NCBI RefSeq assembly: GCF_030247185.1 | Contig: NC_080570.1 | Span: forward strand, 5,270,001 to 5,334,000 | Direction of reading: 5' to 3' | DNA: 64,000 bases | Source: Malaya genurostris | Taxonomy: Eukaryota; Arthropoda; Insecta; Diptera; Culicidae | Part shown: piece by piece, positions 22,470 through 35,700 of the stretch | Layout of the letters: every line of letters starts with the position of its first letter | How positions within the stretch are numbered: the first letter of the stretch is position 1 | Notes under the pieces: model-generated | What the model was told of the DNA's origin: nothing | The model's input: the letters and a program-made list of their open reading frames with translations, nothing else | Database searches by the model: none | Translations under genes and position numbers: made by a program

Positions 22470-23597
22470 ATATAACATTTATTGCACTATGTTTTTGTTG
22501 TCAAAAAAATTCTTCACAGTGTTCATCAACTTTATCCTACAATAAACCTAGTAATTAGAGTGCAATTTCTGTTTATAACATCTGAATTGATAACCTAGAA
22601 AAATTTTGTCATCTGAACCCGGATACTACTCGCATTCAATCGTAGTATCGAATGGGGGTTTTGTTTCCGAGCGTGGATCGACAAAAGAGCCTGTTCCGCA
22701 TTTTCAACTGATCTTTCAAATAAAACATGTTTCAAGCAAGAGAAAGCTCGTTATTACTTTTAAAACAAATCACATTTCATGTTCTTGCTTTGTTACAACC
22801 GTTCGCGTTTTTTTTTTTTCAACAATGCAGTTTAGATTCTATCATCGATCCAGTATCGATCTATTAGTTTTGGCTTAACCTACACATACGGGGTACGAAC
22901 CGTCGTTAAATATGCTAAACATTATGTTCTGTCTTGCATTGTGCTTGGGAACACTTCAAAGTATACGTGAACATTGCTATCATTACTTATTAATCGGCTA
23001 TTTACAAGTCTCTTACATCTTTCTTACAGGCTAGTTAAATTACTATACGCTACAGAAGTTGGAAAGAGACGGATGCCAGGGGCGGGGGTAGAAAACGCAA
23101 TTCCTATGTGACCTAAGGAACGGATGTTTCGCGTAGGGAAATAGGAGGAGGATCCTTTCTGTGTGTCTCTCTCGGCAGGAACACAAAACCGAAGGAGAAA
23201 AGATGTGTTCCTCCCTTTGACCAGAACTAGGGTTTGGATCGTCGCGAAACTTGCAACTTGCATTATTTTTAGCCGTCGTAAAAATTAACACAATTGTTCT
23301 CATTAGTTTGGGTGTGTGCTTTAACAACAACAAAGAAAAAACTACAATACCAAGTGGCTAGACTCCATCTAAGTTCGGTTAAATTGCATTTATATGAAGA
23401 AGAAACCTAGTGCCTATAACAGTACTTGTTTTTTTTCTGCTATGAGAAGAATTTAAAACTAGGGAGTGGTCTACGGATCCTCCTGCTTCAAGTACTGGTG
23501 ATTTTGAATTTGAACAACTATAGCTAATCCGCTGCCTACAAACACACGCAACAGGGAACAGAAAGAAATGGAGAAACCCATCGTTGGGACGTTAGAC
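22470..23597 (-). other. Probable 3' UTR of the elongase gene
   Basis: About 1.1 kb following the stop codon with no recognised repeat. The only AATAAA on the minus strand that I found is at 22483-22478, making a long 3' UTR the simplest reading. ORFs on either strand here (for example 23333-23043) show no homology signal. The true poly(A) site is not established. Confidence 0.35.
22478..22483 (-). terminator. Candidate polyadenylation signal AATAAA for the elongase
   Basis: The hexamer AATAAA on the minus strand, 1.1 kb past the stop. It is placed here only because no nearer canonical hexamer was seen. An alternative variant signal closer to the stop is possible. Confidence 0.25.
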
Positions 23598-23795
23598 TTA
23601 GTTGTTAATCGAACCGACGTAAACCCGGTGCCGTGTGGTCGAGTAGCTATCCTCGACCGTTTTTCCCACGGCCTGGTAGAAGCTGGTTTTTCCGTTCGCC
23701 GTCTGGTAGGTGGATAGGTGCGGTTCGATGTTCTTGTTTGGCTCCGATTCCAGATTTCCGTTGTTGAGCAGCAGTTGGTCCTCCTTTTCCTTTTG
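23598..23795 (-). CDS. Elongase terminal coding exon 7
   Basis: 65 codons plus TAA, beginning QKEKEDQLLLNNGNLESEPN and ending RHRVYVGSINN. It is the hydrophilic cytosolic tail, which is variable in this family. The acceptor is tctcattcacag. Codon use is as GC-rich as the other exons, and the reading frame continues in phase from exon 6, so I accept it despite weak motif content. Confidence 0.9.
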   Translation of the reverse strand, partial: QKEKEDQLLLNNGNLESEPNKNIEPHLSTYQTANGKTSFYQAVGKTVEDSYSTTRHRVYVGSINN

Positions 23796-26700
23796 CTGTG
23801 AATGAGAAGAAAACGAATAGAAATGAGAACCGTTAATGGATATGTTCTTTCAAATGGGAAATAAATGTATTAACAAACTGGAAACATTTCTACTGCGTTT
23901 AGGCTGCAACTTTCCTCCAGTGCAAACTAAATTCAGAGCAATGCCAGTTGCCTACCTTCAAGCGTTATCAACTCGTACCGCGTGGAATCAATTTTTGGTA
24001 GTGAAATTTTAACCGAAATAACAACAATTGAGAACTTACCTTCCGTGTCGCGTAGGCCCGTTTGTAAAAGTTGGAAAACAGGAAGTAGAACATAACCGCG
24101 TGAGCTCCGATGAAGTAAGCGAATGCGATCGGATAGTTGCACTCGTTCGAGACCAGCAGTTGGAAGGCATGCAGCATCACCAGCACGAATTGTACCTACG
24201 ACCGGCCAAAGGAAAATCAGTGCACCAAACGAAACAAACGAATCCTGTTTCGCACTTACCATCTGCAGCAGAGTGAGATACTTCTTCCACCAGAGATACT
24301 TCTGAACCTTGGGACCCATGGCAGCCAGCAGGTAATAGCCGTACATCACGATGTGCACGAATGTGTTCAGCAGGCCGAAGAAGGAACTGTGGCCACCTAA
24401 TGAGGGCGGTAAGAAACAAGCACAAGAAAAAATGAGTGGTACTATTTTAACATCATACCAATTAGTTGACAAATGATCAGCGATGGCAACGATGGTGTAT
24501 GATCGAAAGCAAGAAGATGCAGGATGCAGGTTATTCACAGCGCGATTGGCAGTTTTGACATTGGACGATGCGCGGCAGCACCACGGCAACGTTTCGGAAT
24601 TGCCAATGATATTTTAACCAACAACGTAAAAGCTCGATCGAAGATGATCGCGTGAAGGCGTTGCTCGGTCCTATTTTTTTTCTTTTCCGAAGATGTGTGC
24701 TAAGACTGCAAGGTAAATTGCGACTTAGGCTGCATGTTTTAATATCAAACGGCCGACGAGAAGCTGGTTTGGTGATAGTAATTTATGTCCATTCCGAATA
24801 GGGTCAAGTGATCTAACCCAGAAACCTTCCAGTTTGGACGCATTCGAACAGCTGCGCGACATTTCAACGGTTCGATATGTGTTTGGGTGTGATTGTGAAG
24901 TGCGAAAATTCAACGAGGATGCAAAATATCTGCTCTGCAATTCCGAAACTGGTTCATGGTGACCGCGGAGTTTTGCCAAGTGGCCCACTAACTAACCTGG
25001 GGTGAACTTAACTCCCCACCATACCGAAACCGGCATGATACCGTGATGGATCACGTGCAGTGTCGAAACCTGATCGTAGCGTTTTCGCATGACGAAGAAC
25101 AGCGTATCGAAGAATTCCGTGAACTTGGAGAAGAAGTACCACCAGCAACCGGATGCCATCTGAGAAATATTAAGAATTTTGAGCGTTTCGCTTTGTGCGT
25201 GATGTCGTGCTTCTAAGAAACCTTACCCGCATAGCCATCGGTGATCGGGAGTAGTCCACCGGTTGACATCGGTAGCTATAATGGGTTAACCAACCAGCCA
25301 GGCAGGCCTGTACAAAAAGAAGAAGGAAAAAATGGATCGATTATCGTATTAATTGTTGTAAACCTACGTGCGATTTTCATTCAACGAAAACCGGATCTTC
25401 TGTAATTACGAAATGTTGAGGTCAGCCTTTCGCGATCATAACCTACCTCACTGAAGAGCCACGCACTGAACACCACTTGGATGGCGTTGTACACGATCAG
25501 CACCCGTCGCAGTTCGAACGGCTTTCGGTTTTCCATTAATCGGGGACCAAGGACCTGGACAAAAAAAAACTGGGTTACCAAGTGGTTCATCTGAATTGAG
25601 TTTTTGACGGAATTTCATCTGAATTTATATTCTACCGTATGCAGGTTTGTATAATAAGAAGCTTTTGGACACTTTCCAAACTGGCTTCTTGGTTTTTTTC
25701 GGACGGCATTGATATTATTGGTGTCGATCGTAGAGTTGTGGAAGAGGCCTTTCTACCTTTCGGGAGGGAAGCTGCCTGAATTGAATTGACATTACACACT
25801 ACAAAGTTAAAGAATATGATGGTGGGAAGAGAACGAGACAATGCAAACGGTTTGGGATCCGAGTGGATATTGGTTGCAAGGTAAAAGGAGCTAAAATCTC
25901 GTCACTAGAAGACACGTTCAAAACAAATCGTTGACACTTAAGGGCTGAAGCCAGTGTGTTTTAGGGCGTTTAAGAGGACTATTTTCACGCTTCAAATCTG
26001 ATTATCACAGAAACGGGCACAAATATCAAAAAACCCAACTGACAATCTCTTAGAAAATTAGTTTAGATTATTCTGTGAAAATTTCACCATGATTCATTGA
26101 CTTTAGCGGTCGGGAAAGTCTTTTTTCTGAAGGAAGAATTATATAGCTGAAAACTGAAACTTTCAACTTGTTCATTAAATATTTTGCCTTCAAAAGCATG
26201 GATCAAAAATCTATCCTGACAATGTCTAGATAATTTAATTTAGATGCGATTAGTGCATAAAAACATATATGTTGTCGCGATGAAAATTAAGTGAAAGTTA
26301 TTTTTGTGGAGGTAAGTCGGTTTTCAATGTCGGCGCCATTTTAGTTCCTTGGTAACGTAACGAAACATGAGAGAGAAATAAAATCGGCTCGAAAAGGCTG
26401 CCAAACAAGCGGCAGCTTCCTTGGATTTTATGTGATGTAGTCAAACTTGTAACCGAAATTATCAAAACTTTCTTGGCCACCCGGCCACATCGAGAGTCAT
26501 TTTGCACATTTGCGAGAGAGCATGGAGAGAAATGTAGTACGCACAGCGAGCCACGTGGTATTATGCGACCTACTGGCCTCAGCCCTTAATAGTTCCTAAT
26601 TTGTCACTTGAGCGTTTAGTAGAATAATTTCGCTAGAATAATGTTTTAACAACATTTAATTCTACTACATTCACGTCACTCTAAAGGGTCCGCCATCTAA

Positions 26701-29700
26701 CATTTTTATTTTGAACCAGCGGTTATTTCGACATTGGTAACCTTAATGTCACTTCTGATTTGACAGAAACTTAGTTTTATCCTTCCTCTGAACGAAAATG
26801 GTTGAATAGTGCAGTTTTACTTTGAAAATCAGACGAAGAAGACGTCGATTTTTGCCAGAAAATCATCTCGGATGCGGCGAGTATGTTAATAAGCGAAATT
26901 GTCGCATTTGGAAGATGGAAAACCCGCACGTTATCATGGAGAAGCCGATGCATCCTCAGAGAGTGACGGTTTGGTGCGGATTTTGGTTTGGCGGCATCAT
27001 TGAGCCATTTTTCTTAGAAAATGAGGCAGGAGCCGCCGCCACGGTCAATGGCGAGCGCTACTGCGCCATGATTTACTTAAAGAGGAAGACTTGGACACCA
27101 TTTGGTTCCAACAAGACGGCGCTCCGTGCCACATAGCCAACGCTACGATCGATCTTCTGCGCACAGTCTTAGAAGATCGAATTATCAGTCGAAATTCGGA
27201 TGTCGTAGTTTATTTTAGATGCACCGTTACAATTCTGAAGGTAAGGAAATGAAACTTAGCACAATTCACGCCAGACGCGTATACAAGGGAAAGTTTTAGG
27301 GGTTCAAACCCCTCCCAAACTTGAAAAAAATAATTATGTTATAAAAACTCTTCTCTATAAATATGACGAATTTCGCGCCAACACGGTTTGTTGTCCCAAA
27401 AAGTCACTTTGCATACTTTGTGTTTCCAAAATTGATCCAGACTCTAAACATTGTTTACCATTTTTTTTTTCAAAAAGTTATTGTCGGAAATGATAAGTCT
27501 TACAAAAATGTTTCATAATAGTAATTTTCACAAAATCACTCACATTTTTCAATAAAAATTAAAAAAAAATCGAGTGCTACACTAAAAAAATTGATTTAAA
27601 AAAATTTAATTTTAAGTTTTACAGAACAAAACCTTTATCGATTTTGATAAAATTCTGTACCAAGATGGACACATTCAACAAAAAAAACTCTTTCTTGTCC
27701 AACTTGATTTTTTATCCAGTGTCTTTTTATTAAAAACTAAACTAAACTGAAACTCATAATCTCATCCAAGATTCCAATGAATATGTTAGAAAAACTTTTC
27801 TCTTCAAAACGCCCATCTTACAATATATGGAAGGTTGGCAGGAAACATACTTATCGATGTTGGTACAAAATTTTATTGACATCAAGAATATCGTTTATTT
27901 TTTTTCGTAATTTGACTTCAAATTTTTAAGATCGATTTTTTTTCAATATTTTCGTCTATTCCTTTTCAAAAAACAGTCTAGAGCAAATTTGGAAAAATGA
28001 AGTGAGCGAAGTGGCTTTTTGTGATAAAACCTATATGCTGCTAACTCCGAATAGGCGGACAGTTATATGCCTGATTCACACGATTTTATATATTCAGAAG
28101 TGCAAAGTTTTATTCGTATTCACGTCATCCAGTTATGTCTCTGACATTACTCACCCACCCCATTTTTCGGTCATATCGGTTACTTCGATTTTTTTCGGAG
28201 ACGATTCCATAGGTTCCTATAAAATTTTACTCGGACTCGTCTTCAAGTTTCGAAATTATAGGGTGGAAATTTTGAAAATATTCCAACCTTGATTCCATTC
28301 CCTATTCCATTATGTAGGACTGGCTACACGGAACCACCCGCGATCCCATTTCAACCAGAATATTAGTTGATTTTCTGAATTCGATTGGTTAAAATTTGGT
28401 ACAACTAATCGATTGTTGTTTTAACTAAACTGTCATTTTTGTTTTTCGATTAGCAGAAACGATGGTTGAAACAACTAATTTAACTTTTTGAAAAAAAAAT
28501 TCTGTCAATTAGTGAGGAAACATACCTTTCAATTTCAACAAATATTTTAGTTGAAATAACTGGTGTTGTTATTGAAACAAAATTCTGTTAGTTGAATAAT
28601 AAATCGGTTTTATTTGTTTTAGACATTGCAAATTGTTGAATCCATTCGAACAATGTAATTGATTTGCGAAAATTTTAATCAATTTATATGAGCTTGAGTG
28701 CATCAACCGCTGGGAATTGGAATTTTGCGACGGCAATTCAAACGCGCCATTCAAACGGCAATTCAAACGCGCCATTCAAACCCTTCGCTCCTGTTACTTT
28801 CATAAATTAAATTCATGTGAAAAAGCGTTTTATTGCTAATGCATGAACATCATCAACGGTATCAAACAGCTGGAAGTAAAACAGTCTGCTGAAAGTAAAT
28901 CAATGATCGAATTTGAAGCATAAAATTTTTGCGCATACCTGAAAGATTACGAGATGATCATTCATCAACATTTTCTAATTTGTCACCAAATCTTCTTCAT
29001 CTTAAACAAGGTTAACTTTATCACAACACCACTGTAATCATAAATTTCTCAAATCGAATGAACACAATTTCACCGAACGCTTTAACCATCGATGTTGTTT
29101 TCATTGACATTTTGAAGCGACGCGAACAGATTTTAACTAAAAAAGTTGTTGATTTTGCATTGCAATTATTGTTTTGCTTTCAACTGTCTCCGGCATTTGA
29201 CAGCATTCAAAACAACATAATTTTCAACTACTTGAATATATGCAAATCAAAAACCATATTGGTTGAATCAAAAAGAAACTAGTTAAATCAACTATCGCAA
29301 AAATCAAAAACTGCGATATCGCAATTTTATGATCGAAGGGTTCTCCGTGTAGTTTCGGAAATTATAAGGAGAAGGGTGACTGTGCAACGAACCTAAATAC
29401 TCAGAATCGATTAAACTGTGATCGAACTATTTGAAAACTATTCGATTATTGAATAACGGAGTAGTTCGAAACTTGTGACATCCCTGATCAGGAGTAAAAA
29501 AAAGCATTAACGGTCAAAGTCTACTGCGATGGAGTGATTCGGGCCAAGCAATCAATAATTAACTGCGCATGCGCAGCATGACAAATAATGTCATTTTCGC
29601 TCGAGAAAACTGAAACTAACCCAGGGTAGTTTCATCAAGCAAACACTTTTCACAAAACTGAGTTGGGTTCGCACTTAGCAATGGGGTTGTGAGCAAACCC

Positions 29701-32700
29701 GATATCAGAGTCAGGTTCGAAACTGACTCGATTTTCAGTTCAATTACGCTGAAACTAGGTTCGACACTGGCTTCGAGTAAACGGTTTGCGACAGCAGTGG
29801 AAATTACAGACTCTCATAGTGACAGACCGGCGAATACTTCTTTGGGAGCCCAACGAACCGTCAAATTCCATATTTTCCCAAAGAAGTATTCGCTAGTCTG
29901 TTACTATGAGAGTCTGTAGTAAAAACTGGGTTAGGTTTGACATCGAGCGAAAACGACAAAAGGTCCTGCGCTGGCTAGGACTTAAAAAAAATTGTCTGCT
30001 AAGAACGGCAATAACCGCTACGGGAAATTGCCTTTCGGCAACGATTGAAACATTGCTGACAGAACGTTTTTGAAGGTATGTTGGAATGCCGGAAAAAATT
30101 TTCCTCAGACACTGTCAATCGTTTTGTATTTGTATTTTAAGCCGAATCACATCCTATGACAATTACTCATTCTGTTTAATAGTGTGTAAGCAGTGCAATT
30201 GCCGTTTGACGACCATTTTCGAAATAATCATTAGAAATATAATTTCTAATCAAATCAGTTCCAAACAGTTCCGCTGACCTCGAGTGTCGGAGAGACTTTT
30301 GCTTTAAGTCTGTCAGTCCATGTCAACGGGCTTTATACTATGTTTACACTATGAGTTAAAACGAGTTTTAACTCTGAATTCATGTTTTAAGCGAAATAAC
30401 ATGTTTTACTTTTGCGTTATTTCATATTCAGAAACGTCACATTAAAACATGTTTTCCCTAAACAACAAGATATAATTGTCAGTAAAGCACAACCCTACTA
30501 GCATTTTCCGTCACTTTTCGACTATGTCAATTGACAAGCTGTTCAGCAACAGCAGTTTTCCATCAAAGTAGCCATGTAATTATAATAATACAAAACTGGA
30601 AACTGGTACAATCATTTTTGTTTTTTGTATTAAGAGATGACTGTTTTAGTCATTTGCTGCTCAAAAATATTTATTTCTCCTAAATGGCCATTGTTTTGAA
30701 GCCATAAACCTTCGAAACGTTGCCAATAAGCGTGAAACGATAACATCATAAACAGCTAGGAGAAGTACCTGGCTTATTTCCTATTTTCCGGTTGTTGTCA
30801 GCGTACTTTTTTCTTTTATACCTACGACGCAGGCATTTTTGCAGTTTGTTTCGAAACAAACTCAATATCAAGTAATATGTCCTATGTGTGAACAGTGCGG
30901 TTTTAACTTCATATTACTATCGTTGAAATATGTTATTTTCTGCATGTATTATGAAGATGACTGTGGGAATCATTGATCAATTAGAAACTTTTTAATGATA
31001 TTTACCCGTAGACGAGTTGGAACGAGTTGATCCCGTCGTACAAATATCACACTTGAGGATCAATTTCGTTTCAAGTCGATCAAAGTAACCGTCACGAAAG
31101 CTTGAAAAGCAGATCAAACATAAATATTGATCAATCGGACGCGGCCCTGAATCCTATGATCTTCGCTCTGCGGTGTAGCGAAAATAAACTGAGCTCCGAA
31201 CCGAAAGAGCTTCCCATGTCCTCGAACTGACCCCGAGCGGCACCGGCAATGGGGTAGTTAAACAAATACAAACGGTACTAAAATTTAGCCAATCCCATCA
31301 AGCATCCATTAATTAATTGTCTTCGGTGTACCAACGGACAAACCGCGGGGACTCATCGGGGCTTGGGAAATGCGTTTTAATTCAATCCACTCGAATGTTA
31401 TTTTGTTGATCATTTAATTACTGGCAAATCAGATACGGGCGGAATATTCTGATTCGTCGGTGTCGGTTTCAGCTTTCAGCCAAGACCTTGATTCGATTGG
31501 ATTGAGAGATTTTTCCATGCCTTACAAATTTATTCTGGCTCCCAGCCGGGTTCGTTGCTTCAGAGATACGTGAGATTTCGCACGATTCGGAGATAACAGA
31601 AGGAACAGAAAACCGGAACGATGAGGATTTGCTCTCCTAGTTGAATTAGATATTCCGGAATCGATTCGTAATTAATTATGAATGAATTTCGGTTTATATA
31701 ATCCAGATAGTCGGCTTAGGCTGCTTCAGTTGAGTGGGAATTTATTCAAAAATTAGAATCGATTCCGGATCCTTTTGACTGGGATCGAAAGATGACCTTT
31801 GAAATTCGTATTTCGTTTTTGCTACACTGTTCTCCGTGAAGATCGATTTGTTTTATTTGATCGTCAGTGTTCGAATGGAGAGCATAATCGTTAGGTCATC
31901 CGAACACGTGCGAATCAATTCAAATTAACACTCAACTGCTATATTTATCAGTGTCGGGAAGGTTTCTTTTTATCGCATTGTGTCACTGATCTTTGACTAG
32001 GTGGGTAAGTTTCAAGATCTGTTGCAATCGATTCGTGGCGACCATGAACTTCGAACAATAATAACTAAAGAAACCAGTTTTCCCGTTGGGTCAATGAACT
32101 TTGAAGCCTCTAATATTTGAACGAAAGAAATAAACTCTATCTCGGGATATTTTTTTGTTGTATGAAACAAAAAAAAAGCTAATCAAATTTAACTCAAACT
32201 TTACAAGGCTCTAATGAAAAGTAGAATGAGTTTCGTTGTAATTTTAGCCATAATCTCAATTCTTGGTCCGCAGTGGCAAATCGCTTGGCGAATCAGAATT
32301 TATTATTTAAAAACGAATTTTAAGCAAAAACGAAATTTATATCTCTTGGAGGAGGCGTCTTCTAGAGTCGTGGACGCATACATTTTTTTCTTCATAACTA
32401 TCAACTTAGTTGCACATCTCCTTCGAATTGGACTTTCCGAGACTAATCTTTGTGCTTGTGGCGAAGGCTATCGCGATATTGATCATGTCGTTTTTACATG
32501 CGTGGAGTATCGTGATGTCAGATCTCAACTAATAAATTCCCTGCGTACCCAAGGTAGACTATCCAATGTCCCAGTTCGAGACATTCTTGCTTGTCGTGAC
32601 CTTTCTTACATGAAACTTCTTTATCGTTTCATAAAGACAATTGAAGTTTCAATTTAATAATTGACCCTTTTGAGGGTTAGTTCTGACTCCTACTGTGTCC

Positions 32701-35700
32701 ATTAGTTCATCCAATAGCAAAATTTTAATAAAAATGATGTGCTGATACAAACAAACTCAAAATAGGTTACGAGATCAACAACAAAATGTATAAAAATTTA
32801 AGCTTATCTTATAATTTATAGCAGTTAATCGCTTGGTTCAAATAATGCTCTTAAGTAGATTAAATAATAAATAACGAAATAGCTAATATGATATTTAAAA
32901 AATAAGAGGAATATGTTTTATTAAACTCAAATCGATGTGACTATATTAGTATTATATTAGGTTAAGAATTCTATGTAAAAGTGAAGATACGGCGAAGAAA
33001 AACTTATGTAAATTGCCTTAAGAAATAAACGTATTTATGAAAAAAAAATCAACTTAGTTTTAAATTTTTACCTTTCTCATAAAAGCTGTGAAATCCGACT
33101 TGTGAATGAAGGCCTGCAGGGCCGAGAACCATATGCCATTTGAATCCGTTCGTCGAGATCGGAACGTATTCGTGCGAGTAGGTGTGTTTGTTTATTTTTA
33201 TGCACTCACTTTTCTCGGAGATGGCTTTTTTCGATCCGAATTGCAGTTCCGAAATTACAGGGTGATAAGTGATCAAAATTTCGAACTGTCATTTAAAACG
33301 ACGATCATTAAAATAGTTTTATGAAAGCTAAAAACACCGAAGAAAATTCATGCATAAAACACATGCAGATTAATGAAGTCCAGGTTTTATCTCACTGCTA
33401 GTACTCACCCTGATCACAATCGGAAGTCGAATCCGGATAAAATTCATGGATTCTTGTATGGGACTACAATACCTTTCATTGGCATCGTTTAAATCGGCTC
33501 AGTAATCTTCGAGAAAGGTAAGTGCACATATTTTACGATTTCGACGATCCAAGCCGAACAATATATGACACTCGGTCTTCTGAGTCGGGTTTCTTTATAG
33601 GAAAGACAAAACTGTCTTCCACTTCTGTGAGGACTTTTCAAAGATATTTTCTCTTATTGGGATGATTCCTAATCGTAGATATAAATTTAAATGTAAACCC
33701 CTGTTGTTAGGACTCCACTCACTACTAGCTCTCATCTCCCCAAACTCGTCTACACCGATTACACGCTAATATAATCATACTCAAACTCATTATAGCTATT
33801 ACAAAATTCAGGATATCACAGTTTGCAGAAACTGTTTCAACATTTTTCTTACTTCGGCGTATAAGCAAGTGAATGTTTCGGTCTAAGGACGGTATCCGGT
33901 TCGTATCAACTGATTTATTCGGATATTTTAGATTCATTCAATTTGTTTATGCGAAACAGGTGTTCCCACAGGCTAACGCAGATAGTCGACACAAACTAAT
34001 TTGAATAATAGGCGCAAGAATTCCGACAGGCCAATACATCCAACAGCTCCTGCCTAATTTTAAAAGTATGCTATCTGCTGTGCTAAAATGAGATCCGTAA
34101 ATAATTCGTTTTTCAATTTATGTTTTTTGGAAATTTGAAAGAAAGTTTTTGTCACTGGCACGAAGCAAAGTTACAACAAGAATTTAAAAAAATATTAGAA
34201 TTTAAGCCTTCTCTCGATCGGGCCATCTGGACAGTACCGCATTACGCAAAAACCCAACTCTGACTCAATGCATTCAAGCTGAAATCAATTACAAGCCTCA
34301 CACCTCAATCAACACCCTGCTAAATGTGTTACTTATGGCTTCACCCCATTGACTAATTCTTCATTCATCACTTCTAAATTGCCTCCACAGCCTACTATTT
34401 TGTCTCGAAATGCAAAACGTCAATCAGCTTGATGGTGAAATCCTTCATCATCAATGATGCATTCATCAATAACGGACGCTAATGACGCGGTCTCCAGTTG
34501 GTCATTTCCTTTCAAAGTAAGTTGTCACCTTGTCGTTTGAATCGTCGCAGCGTCAGGTGGCTCTTCACCACCGTTATTGGTTATCGGTTGATTTAACTGT
34601 CACAGTTTTGGTAGTGTTGGTTCCCAACAGTGAAGGTTGCAACGTGACGGACGACGTACTTCCGTAGGTGTGAGACAGAGAGAAATTAGCTTAAATTAGC
34701 ACCCGAAATTTGAATGACTCTTCCGAATCGTGAACCTTTGAGTCGATGCAAGGACTCGAGTTCATGGTACTGGTTCCGATTTCCCTTCCGGGATGTCGAA
34801 ATGGATTCCGACACAAAGCAAAACAATTTGTCGGAGTTCGTTCTGGAATCAGATTGAATTCGACTACATTCAGTTTGAATAATGCTGTCAGATTTGGTAT
34901 AACATATCTCGCGTACTTTAACTCCGTAAACGGCATTTTATATTTTCAAACTAACCTTAAAATATTGCAATGTGTTTAATTACAATCGGACTCAATTCCG
35001 ATTTCAACACCCTAGACAGAAATTAATTCAAACGACGACAATCATCAATCAACGACGGCGACGATTTGATTGATTTGATTCTACTTCATTCATTGAGAAG
35101 CTTTTGTTGCACAGTAGTGAAATAGTTGCTGCAAGTTGCAGCACTCGGTTTCATCGGATGAGATGATTGAGTGATCACTACTGGTGTCTACGAATGTTTC
35201 TGAATTCGAATCTTAATTGGACATCGAATGGTTCCTGGGTTGGAAGCTTTTCATTGATTGCCTTTGTATTGTTCATATTGCACCTTGAAATTAGCCGTGA
35301 CCTCAAAACACACAAAAAGGAATAAATTACAACCTGATTGGATCATTCAGCGAAAAGTGAAACCGATTCTTTAATGCATACAGTCTATCGGGACTCGATT
35401 CCCGACCCCGAGTAAAAATGCCTTCTTTCACTGTCGACTGAAAGAACACATGTTCGAATCCTGCTCGAAGATATATTTTTTTTAGTTTTTTCTTTCACAT
35501 TTACAAGAACGACAAACAGACCAGTAGAAATTGCACGCAACAAAAGATGGGTTAGGAATGTAGAGACATAATTGAACACTTCGCTTCCAGAAAGGTCACG
35601 GTACACCTATCATTTGTCTTGCGTTTCGTCTTCGGCTCCTCAGTGTATTAGCAGTTTATGTAGGACTTCTAATGACATCCGCTGAGCCAACGTAAAGTAA

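Noticed and set aside
24028..24425. Plus-strand and alternate-frame ORFs over the elongase exons
   Set aside because: Shadows of exons 5 and 6, which have clear homology and splice sites on the minus strand.
29806..29917. Annotating the hairpin as a microRNA gene
   Set aside because: Arms are longer than usual for an animal pre-miRNA, it lies in a MITE, and no expression evidence is available.
34691..34979. Overlapping ORFs on both strands
   Set aside because: Mutually exclusive frames of similar length and no homology signal.
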